Shown here in pieces: positions 19,291 through 27,400 of a DNA stretch of 64,000 nucleotides. The first letter of the stretch is position 1. Every line of letters starts with the position of its first letter. The stretch is from Perkinsela sp. pyNocScin1. Its lineage: Eukaryota; Euglenozoa; Kinetoplastea; Prokinetoplastida; Perkinselidae. Below the pieces are notes generated by a model. That model had not been told where the DNA came from, did no database searches, and saw only the letters and a list, made by a program, of their open reading frames with translations. The position numbers and the translations under genes are program-made. The stretch lies in the NCBI GenBank assembly GCA_964019655.1, contig CAXHTR010000008.1, forward strand, positions 992,001 to 1,056,000, given 5' to 3'.

Positions 19291-22119
19291 CTAAAGCTCG
19301 TTGACGCTCTGCAGGATAAAGTCCCACACCTCTGGGGCGTTCACGACGATATCGACGTGGTTGATTCCGCCGAGCTGAACGGTCCGACGGATCGGGCGCC
19401 TTGGGTCGTGCGGGCGCGGCCTGTGCGCGCTCACAAGCGCCTCGTAGAGGTCGACGGGCTCGTCGCCGGCCATGTCCACGTCGATGTCGGCGTCCGTGCC
19501 CCACGAGCGTGGGAGCCCGAGGGAGTCGAGCCGAACGGTGCCGTCCCCCTCCTCGTCCACTTCCATCTCCGGCGTGAAGATGTCTTCAGTGTCCAGCGTC
19601 TTGAAAATAAGCTTTTTGGTCGTCGGTATGCCCGTGCTGTAGATGCAATCGATGTCGACGCCGGCCGGTGGCTGCCGGAAGTTGTCAAAGAGCGGCCGCA
19701 GTCGCTCGAGGTGCGCCGCGTAGATGTTCGGGATGTTGGGGTGCATCCGCAGCAGGTGCGCGAGCTCGTCGGCGTTGAACGTCGCGCCCTTCTGCGGCGC
19801 TTTTTCTGTGGTTTCCTTCGCGTGCTGCTGCTCCGCGTTCGACGTGTTCGCAATAAAGACGTCGCGAATGGCGCCGATGGCCGTCTCATACCACGCGGGC
19901 GTCTCGCTCTGCTCGTGGAGCGCGGCGTGGACGTCGGCGTTGATCTCGACGAGCGTCTCGGGTTTCTCAGTGGTTATTTCACCCTTCGCTGGGGTCGTCG
20001 GGAAGACCATGTAGATGCCCGGCCACGACGACAGCAGGCTCTGCGTGCTCCACGTCGGAATCAGGTAGCTCTCGGTCTCGCCGAGGAGCGAGGCCTGCAG
20101 GGCCTTGATCGCGCCGGCGAACGGGGCCGCGATCGTAATGACCTTCTTGACGTACTTCTCGCGCCACTCAGCGCTCACGTAGGTATTGAGGAAGGCGAGG
20201 GTCAGCGGCCCGCCAAGGCTGTGCGAGACCATCGCCACGCGTTCGTTCCCATTGCTCGCATAAAGCTTCTCGACGTGGGCCTTAACTTTCTCGAAGAACC
20301 CGCCGTACTTGCCGTCCGCCGAGCCCGCGTTGGGGTACATGGCGTGGTAGAGCTCGTAGCCGCCGAGGCGGAAGTCGAACGGGCACACGTCGATGTTCTC
20401 GCGCAGGACGTACTGCGGGCATTTTTCGAAAGTGTCCGGGGAGCGCACCGGGCCGCTCTCGCCAGCCTCGAGCTCGCTCTCAAACATCTGCTGGACGGGG
20501 ACGACAGTCCTCGTGAGGTGACCGAGAAGGTTCTGGAAGTAGCTCGTCGTCTGGCACGTCCACGCGTTGCTGCTGTCGAGGCAGCTTGTGGCGTCGATGC
20601 CGTCGCCGAGGGGCCGCACCTGGATACCAGGGGGAAACTTGGATTTGAGCAAGCTGTGCGAGAAGTCTGGGTGCGCGCCGTGGTTCGTGCACGCGCAGTC
20701 AGACTCCTCGACGCCCATCGAGGCGATGTTTTCACTTTTCAGCGTCTCAGTGCTCATACTCGGCGCAAAGAGGTCACGTACTGAGGCAAAGATACTCGAA
20801 AAAGCATGTTTGACGGACTCAAAAAAGCGCCGCTTGTGCAGAACATCCTTGGTGCGAGCCGCTGTGCTCGGGGCGTGCCACGAGGGCTCGTCCACGATCG
20901 AAAGCTTGAGCACTTCGTTCCAGCAGCGGAAGCCGAGGAAGGAGGCGACGGACACCCAGCTGCGCGCCCACTCGTTCTCGCTGCCGCTCGAGGTGTAGCA
21001 CTCGGCCGGGAGGCTCGTGGCGTTCATGCGGCGCTCCTCGAGGGCCGAGCCGAGGAGGCCGGGAATAAAGAGAATGGGGGTGAGGCGCTCCTTCGCGCAG
21101 AGCTTGGCGCTCAGGGCGGGCCCGAAGGTGGCCTGCTCTGGTTCGAAGAGGCGCGCCGTGTGGTTGCCGATCGTTTCGCTGATGAACGAAGAAACGCCGG
21201 AGAAGTCCCCGAAAAAGTCCTTGAGGTCGGCGTACTTTTCCTTCGCGCTGTTCACAAAAGAATTCTTGCTTGGGTCGATCTCGCCACGGAGGCCCTTGTG
21301 CACAGTGTCGCGGATAGACACAGGGAGATACTCCAGAAATTGCGGGTTGCGCTTGAGCATGTCGACCATCTTTGCGTGGAAGTTGGGCATGGCAAAGTTG
21401 AAAAAGTCACTCGAGCCGAGCATGCTGGAGGGCTGCTCGCCCGCGCCCGCCGCGCGCTCGCGGAGGCGCTTGCGGTGCGGGCATGTGCATCCCTCGCAAG
21501 TGCAGTGGTGGCATGACTTGCCTGAGCACTTTTTGCTACCCTCTTTAGTATTTGTTTGGCAGCTGTGGCCATCACTGGCTGCTTTGGGCTTTTCGGCATT
21601 CTTCGAATTGCAGGATGCGCAGCTGCCGTCGACTAAGACCTCATCACAAGTATTGCAAAGCGCTGGTTCTGACGCTTTGGCCTTTGTGTCACACGATTGA
21701 CAGGTCCCGTTGACAAGTTTTTCGTCGCAGACATTGCAGTTCGTTGCTGGTGTCTCCTTGGCTTTTTTGGCACAGCTCTTGCAGTTTCCATCGACAAGCT
21801 TTTCATCACAGACATTGCAGTTCGTTGCCGGCGTCTGCTTCGTTTTCGTGGCGCAGCTCTTGCAGTTTCCATCGACAAGCTTTTCATCACAGACATTGCA
21901 GTTTGTTGCTGGTGTCTTCTTGGCTTTTTTGGCACAGCTCTTGCAGTTTCCATCAACGAGTTTTTCTTCGCAGACATTGCAGTTTGTTGCCGGTGCGTTC
22001 TCTTTCGTCGTAATGGCTGGTCCCGGGGTGCTGTCCCCGATGGACACACCTGAAGAGTCCTCGGAAACCCCGAGGACGGCCATGCACACGCACAAAACTG
22101 CACAGCGCAGATTCAGCAT
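19291..22119 (-). CDS. LCAT/PDAT-family acyltransferase or lipase with N-terminal Cys repeats
   Basis: A 942-residue secretory protein. A signal peptide (residues about 1-19) is followed by five 27-residue Cys repeats (43-177), a second Cys cluster (CSGKSCHHCTCEGCTC, 198-213), then a lecithin:cholesterol acyltransferase-type alpha/beta hydrolase. The oxyanion-side motif PILFIPGLLGSALE is at 348-361 and the nucleophile elbow SHSLGG at 632-637 (Ser 634). A GDGTV near 860 supplies the likely Asp, and GGINHVDI the His at 921. The family transfers or releases acyl chains of phospholipids or sterols. Trypanosomatid relatives include secreted or lysosomal phospholipases. Substrate is unknown. The Cys-repeat extension is the odd part. 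Confidence 0.88.
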   Translation of the reverse strand: MLNLRCAVLCVCMAVLGVSEDSSGVSIGDSTPGPAITTKENAPATNCNVCEEKLVDGNCKSCAKKAKKTPATNCNVCDEKLVDGNCKSCATKTKQTPATNCNVCDEKLVDGNCKSCAKKAKETPATNCNVCDEKLVNGTCQSCDTKAKASEPALCNTCDEVLVDGSCASCNSKNAEKPKAASDGHSCQTNTKEGSKKCSGKSCHHCTCEGCTCPHRKRLRERAAGAGEQPSSMLGSSDFFNFAMPNFHAKMVDMLKRNPQFLEYLPVSIRDTVHKGLRGEIDPSKNSFVNSAKEKYADLKDFFGDFSGVSSFISETIGNHTARLFEPEQATFGPALSAKLCAKERLTPILFIPGLLGSALEERRMNATSLPAECYTSSGSENEWARSWVSVASFLGFRCWNEVLKLSIVDEPSWHAPSTAARTKDVLHKRRFFESVKHAFSSIFASVRDLFAPSMSTETLKSENIASMGVEESDCACTNHGAHPDFSHSLLKSKFPPGIQVRPLGDGIDATSCLDSSNAWTCQTTSYFQNLLGHLTRTVVPVQQMFESELEAGESGPVRSPDTFEKCPQYVLRENIDVCPFDFRLGGYELYHAMYPNAGSADGKYGGFFEKVKAHVEKLYASNGNERVAMVSHSLGGPLTLAFLNTYVSAEWREKYVKKVITIAAPFAGAIKALQASLLGETESYLIPTWSTQSLLSSWPGIYMVFPTTPAKGEITTEKPETLVEINADVHAALHEQSETPAWYETAIGAIRDVFIANTSNAEQQHAKETTEKAPQKGATFNADELAHLLRMHPNIPNIYAAHLERLRPLFDNFRQPPAGVDIDCIYSTGIPTTKKLIFKTLDTEDIFTPEMEVDEEGDGTVRLDSLGLPRSWGTDADIDVDMAGDEPVDLYEALVSAHRPRPHDPRRPIRRTVQLGGINHVDIVVNAPEVWDFILQSVNEL
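21589..21993 (-). repeat. Five tandem 81-bp repeats coding Cys-rich units
   Basis: Codes residues 43-177 of the LCAT-like protein as five 27-residue units, each with C-x2-C-x8-C-x2-C, for example NCNVCDEKLVDGNCKSC. The first four units are nearly identical also at the DNA level, which points to recent unequal crossing over or slippage; the fifth has diverged. The pattern suits metal binding or two disulfides per unit. Confidence 0.93.
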
Positions 22120-22216
22120 TGTATGACACGGTACAACTCAACTTATTGAATACAATACTATAACTGCAATGACTTTATTGATCTACTTGGAAATACAACA
22201 CAAGTACCTGAAAACC

Positions 22217-23833
22217 TCACTCCGGCTTCCGCTTGCGCCAGATGCCGCCCTGCGGCCGCCGGAACCCTTTTTTCGCCTGCGCCTCATCGGCGCCGCTCTG
22301 CCGCTTGTGCTGCTCGTACTCCGCGAGCGACATGCCGGCCGCGCGGGCCGCGCTCGTGGCCTCAAGGAGCTGCTGGTGCCGCCCGTGCTGTTTCATCGTC
22401 ATGCGGCCTTTGTTCTGTGAATAGAGCGTCGCGTTGGCCTGCGCGGCCTCCTGCATGCGAATGTCCTTCCAGAGCTCGAACGCGCGCTCGGTGTCCGCCG
22501 TGCTGTCCTTGCCGTAGAGCTGGCGGTTGAGGCGCATGTCCTCGCGGTGCGCGCGCATCTCGTCCATGAGCTTCTGCCTGTTCAAATAGTTCTGCGTGCG
22601 CCGCACCTCCTTGTCGGCGATCTCTTTCTCGAGCCGGTTGATGCGCCGAATGACGTGCTTCTTCATCGTGTAGCCCTTCTCACCATCGGGGGCGAAGTTA
22701 CTCGTGTCGATGCGCGCCGCGAGCACGACCTTGCTGGCGACTGCCTTCACGACCTTGTGCACAGTGTAGGCGTCGAGCCCAAGTTTATTCTTTGAATAGC
22801 GGACAAGGTCGCAGTTCCCGACGTAGCCCACGGGCATGCCCGCGAAGTCCTCGAGCGAGTGCCGCGCGTCTTGGTAGGGCACGCCGAGCAGCATGACGTC
22901 CTCGCGCGTCATCGTCGTGAGGCGCTCGACGCGGCCGTTCACTATCCCAAAGAGCTGCGCGGCGATGCCGGAGCCCACGACTTGGCACATATTCGGCAGG
23001 AAGAGGTGGATGCGCTGCATAAGGTGGTCAAGGAAGATCTGCTTGATCTCTTCGAGGAGCTTCATCTCTGCGGCCGCTGACACGAGAAAGTCGTTCGTGT
23101 CGGCGAGCGCCTCGGCCGAGCGGCCGTCGAGGCCCTTGGTGACGGAGGCGAGGGCGACGACGACCGCGACCTGCTGCGATGGGAGCATCTCGCTGAGACG
23201 CGTCAGGACTGCAGCGTGGGCGTCAAAGTCGGCGTCTGTCGCCGGATCACTGAGAAAGTGCGTGCTGCAGATGCCCGCCGCGGCGACGTAGTCGCCTTTG
23301 TCGAGCACAACGTCGGCGAGCTCGGGGAAGAGGGCGCCGTACACCTGGAGGACAATGCCAAAAATGCGGTCGCGCTCTTTTTCGATGTAAATGGCGAGGC
23401 GGGCAGAGTTCAGGAGGAGGCCGTGCTCGGGGCTGTCCTTGATGATGGGGTGCACTTCTGTGATGGACATGCCCTGAATCTCGTTGAGGTGGGTGACGAT
23501 GTCCGGGTCGGCGCTCACAGAGGAGACCTCGGCGATGGAGGGTGGCGGGTGCAGCACCGTGTAGCCCTCAGGGAGGAGGTCGTTGACAATCTGTATGGGG
23601 TCAATGGTTTCGGAATCGAGTGCCATGTCATCGAGCCCCTCTGTTGGTGCGCTCGTGCTGGTATGCATCGGTGATTCTCTCGCTTGGCCGTCTGTCGTAG
23701 GCACTTCGGCCTGGGCTGCGGGCTGCAGCTGGGGGAAGACTTCCTCGTTGTCGCTCGAGAAGGAGTCTGAGTCGTCGAAGTACGAGTCGTCGGACGAGTA
23801 GCCCGCTTTCTTTGGATCTTGGTCTTCAATCAT
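22217..23833 (-). CDS. PRP31: U4/U6 snRNP protein PRP31
   Basis: A 538-residue spliceosomal protein. The acidic Ser/Asp-rich N-terminus is followed by a NOSIC-type helical region (about 165-225) and a Nop domain (about 255-400) with LPNMCQVVGSGIAAQLFG, then GYVGNCDLVRYS and VLAARIDTSNF. The C-terminal tail is basic and ends GGIWRKRKPE. PRP31 bridges 15.5K and U4 snRNA and is present in kinetoplastids, where it serves trans-splicing. NOP56/58 also have a Nop domain but the GYVxxxDLV segment and tail favour PRP31. The first ATG is at 23833; the open frame upstream starts with TTG. The leader is pyrimidine-rich with TTGTACC and no AG before the start. Confidence 0.9.
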   Translation of the reverse strand: MIEDQDPKKAGYSSDDSYFDDSDSFSSDNEEVFPQLQPAAQAEVPTTDGQARESPMHTSTSAPTEGLDDMALDSETIDPIQIVNDLLPEGYTVLHPPPSIAEVSSVSADPDIVTHLNEIQGMSITEVHPIIKDSPEHGLLLNSARLAIYIEKERDRIFGIVLQVYGALFPELADVVLDKGDYVAAAGICSTHFLSDPATDADFDAHAAVLTRLSEMLPSQQVAVVVALASVTKGLDGRSAEALADTNDFLVSAAAEMKLLEEIKQIFLDHLMQRIHLFLPNMCQVVGSGIAAQLFGIVNGRVERLTTMTREDVMLLGVPYQDARHSLEDFAGMPVGYVGNCDLVRYSKNKLGLDAYTVHKVVKAVASKVVLAARIDTSNFAPDGEKGYTMKKHVIRRINRLEKEIADKEVRRTQNYLNRQKLMDEMRAHREDMRLNRQLYGKDSTADTERAFELWKDIRMQEAAQANATLYSQNKGRMTMKQHGRHQQLLEATSAARAAGMSLAEYEQHKRQSGADEAQAKKGFRRPQGGIWRKRKPE

Positions 23834-24465
23834 TTCATTCAGATTCAGAATACGGTACAAAATATGAGTAGTAATAGAAGAAGGGGTAGGAATAAAGTTT
23901 CCACGCCTAGCTAAATAATAGATTATAAAGAAGCTGTGATGCTGAAGCTGAAAATCGCCTGCCCCACGCCACTTATTTCAAAAAAATCAGATTGAATGAT
24001 TGGTTTCATGCTGACTCAAGGTATATTAATGTTGCATTGGTTTCATTCATCATCAAGGATTTAGTTGAATTTGAGCACGAAATTGTTGTATGATGAAGCT
24101 ACTTCAGCAGTCACTAGATGGCTAGTCTTCGTCGTAATAATGCGTATTATTTGTAGTGCACTGCCAATAAGCACACCAAAATTGTGCTTTGTACCTTCTG
24201 ACACGCGAAGAACGGACACATTACGAGTTTGGATTGTTCTTTCCGATGACTCTATCCAAAATGAATGAACCGTCTCACAATTTTATATTATCTTCAACTG
24301 AACACACAGCCACCCACACTCTGCCCATTTCCATGCCCACTCATGGTAAAGTACAATCAATCCAAAGACGAATAGTTTTACTACCTACCATCAATTTCAC
24401 TAGCTCCAACTTACTAGCGCGAATTGATTCATTCATAAAAAACATTCCATTCGTATTCTATGGGC
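23834..24465. other. Intergenic region, no gene seen
   Basis: About 630 AT-rich bases between the RPB1 stop and the PRP31 start, both minus strand. It would hold the RPB1 3' end and the PRP31 leader. A plus-strand frame at 24065 starts with TTG and has no protein-like features. No RNA gene recognised. Confidence 0.55.
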
Positions 24466-27400
24466 CTACGCCCCTGTTCCGCTCGCATGGTCGCCGAAGA
24501 AGTCGTCGCTGACCGCTGCCGCGGCCTCGTGGATCTCCACGGGGACGCGCATGCTCGCCGCGTCGTTGTCGAACACGGAGATGTCAAAGTCGTACTTGTT
24601 GCCCTGGTCCCGCTGCGTGTTGTCAAAGTAGTCGACGGGGTGCACGTCAGTTGTCCCGCCGGCGGTGTACACCGACCGGCCCGCCGTGTTATACGCGTAG
24701 CTGCTCTGCGCTGCAGCCACGAGCGGGTCGACGGCGTTCATGTAGTGCGTGTAGTGGCGGGGCGCCGTGGCCCCCGTGCGGTCGACGTACGTCTCGTCGA
24801 GCACGGACTTGGCGTGATAAATGTCCTGGACGCCGTGGGCCTTGATGGCGTCCTCCTGCGAAATCGCCCGCTGTATGAGCGTCTCATCCAAATTTAAATC
24901 AAAGAGCTTACCAGTGCCCCCAATAATATTCTGGCCGAGCATGACGTTCGCGCTGACGCCGCGCATCGCCTCCTTCTCGCCGTACGCGGCGCCCTCCATC
25001 AGGACCTCGAGCTGCTGCTCGTACGTCGCGCGCATGAGCGGCCCGTTCGCGTCCGCGTTGTTGCCGAGGCCGTGCCGCGTCAGCGGCGTGAGGTTCCCGC
25101 GGTTCGTCATGATCTCCGACAAAATCGAAAAGTGGCGGTAGCTCACGTCGATGCCGTACTTTTCGTAGACCAGGCGCATCTCACGTATGAGCACATTTCG
25201 CGCGGCCTCAATCCCTAAAACTTCGAGCACCTCCATCACATTGTTTGTAATTGTCCGCGTGCAGTCGACGAAGGGCAGCCCAAGCACGCTCTGCAGGTTT
25301 GTGCCCTCGGTCTCAATAAAATACTCGCTGCGCTCCTGCGCGTCTGCGTCGGGGTCTTCGACCAAAAAGTACTTTTTGGTCTCCTGCGTGATAAACGACT
25401 TGGTGATGTCTGGCACACCTGTCAAAATAACGCTCTCGAGGAGCAGGGGGTACTGCGTGCGGTAGAGGCGCGCGGTGTCCTGGATGTCAAAGTCGATGCC
25501 GCTCTCGGCGGCCTCTCGGGCCGCCTTGTGGAGGTCGCTCTCGTCGGCGAGCCGCAGGCGCAGGACGCACTCGTCCGCGTTCATCTCGCTCGCCTCGTAC
25601 CACCAGCGCGGCTCGCGCGCGGTAATCTTCGCGCCGATGGTGTCGGGGTCGATGTTCATGAAGAAGAGCGCTTTTTTGTCAAAGACGAGGCGGATGATGT
25701 AGCGCGACGCGTTCTCGCGGATGATGCGCATCTCGAGCTGCTTCTCGGGTGGATGGTAGTCGAGGTCCCACATGTTCGACACGAACTCGCGGTCCGCCTC
25801 GATCAACGTCTCCGCGGGGTCCGGGTCGTAGTGGATCTCGACGCTCTGCACGACGTCGGCGACCGTCTTGAATTCGATTCTATTCAACGCATCGTGTGCA
25901 GTCGCTCGGCTCTCTGAGAATTCTGGCGAGAGGTAGATGACCATGTTGCTCATCGTCGGGTTCGGCGTGGCGTTGATGAGCTCGCGGAGCCGCGGCACGC
26001 CGAGCGTGACGTTCTTGCTCGCGACACCGGCAAAGTGAAAGGTGTTCAGCGTCATCTGCGTCGCGGGCTCACCGCAGCTCTGCGCCGCGATGGCGCCGAC
26101 CATCTCGCCTGGGTGGATGAGCGCGCGCTGGAAGCGGTGCGTGACCTCCGCGAGCAGCCAGTCGAGCGCCTGGCGCGTCAGCCGCAGCGTCCGGATGACC
26201 CGGCGCGAGTGCAGGAGGCCGCGCACTGCAGCGTTGAACACCAGGAGGCTCGTGCGGATGCGGTCGTCGGCGAATGCGTTGGACTTGTTGCGCTCACGCG
26301 TCAGGAGGAACGACTGGCACGTCGCGAGCATCGCGTTCGTCGACTCAATGACGTAGAGGGGGTGCAGGTCGCTCGTCGACCACCGGGTGCCAATCCCGAA
26401 ACGCTCCTGCGCGAGCTGGACCAACCTGTTAAAATTGACGCCTAATGTAAAAGTCTCCTGGACAGCGCCGCGGAAGCAGCGCCGGAGGTGGGCTCGCGCA
26501 TCGCGTAGCGCGCGGTACTCGCCGACGAGGGCAGCGACCTGGCCGGGGTCTTCCTGGAAGGATTGTATAACCTGCGGCTGGAGGTACGACTGGCCAAAGT
26601 GGGGGAGCACGGCGCTGGCAGTGACATTCGCAAAGTCGTAGGCGTCGATCTCGTAGCGGTACTCGGCGTCGAAGGCCTCGTTGCGCCAGTTGACGAAGGG
26701 CAGGGGCTGCTTGAGCTCGACCTTGGTGCCGTCGAGGCCGTCCTCGCCGTAGACGAACTGGACGACCTGCTTGCCCGCGTTGCGCACAGTCCCGTCGTAC
26801 GCGACGTGGAGGTCCTCGCAGATCTTCATGATGCGGCGCTGGATGTACCCCGTGTCCGCGGTCTTACAGGCAGTGTCAATGAGACCCTCGCGGCCCGCCA
26901 TCGAGTGGAAGAAGAACTCCGGCGGGGTCAGGCCCTTCAAATAATTGTTCCGGATGTACCCCTTGCTCTCCGCGCCGTAGTCGTCGCGCACGAAGCACGG
27001 CAGCGTGCGCCGGCGGAAGCCGAACTGGATGCGCTTGCCCTCGCAGTTCTGCTGGCCGACGATCCCGCCGATCTGCGAGATGTTCATGTCGTTCCCCTTC
27101 GCGCCCGCCTTGATCATGCACTTGAAGCCGTTGTCGTTCGCGTACCCCTCAATGATCTTGAGGCCAGCCTCGCTGCGGCACTGACTCAAGACCTTGTTGA
27201 CCTCCTGCTCAAATTTCTCTTTGAGCGTGCGCCCACGCCTATCACTAAAGTGGTCCTCGACGGCGGCAAAGCAGAGCTGGCCGACCTCGCCGTCAGTCTT
27301 TGTGAGAATGCGCTCGACCTCGGCCTTGCTGTGCGCCTTGGGCACGGCGTCGCCAATACCGACGGAAAAGCCGTGGTGGATCAGGTAGTACGTCGTGAGC

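Noticed and set aside
19198-20784. 528-codon plus-strand frame opposite the LCAT-like gene
   Set aside because: Antisense to the conserved LCAT domain with mirrored composition.
24065-24268. Plus-strand frame in the PRP31/RPB1 spacer
   Set aside because: TTG start, wrong strand for the block, no protein features.
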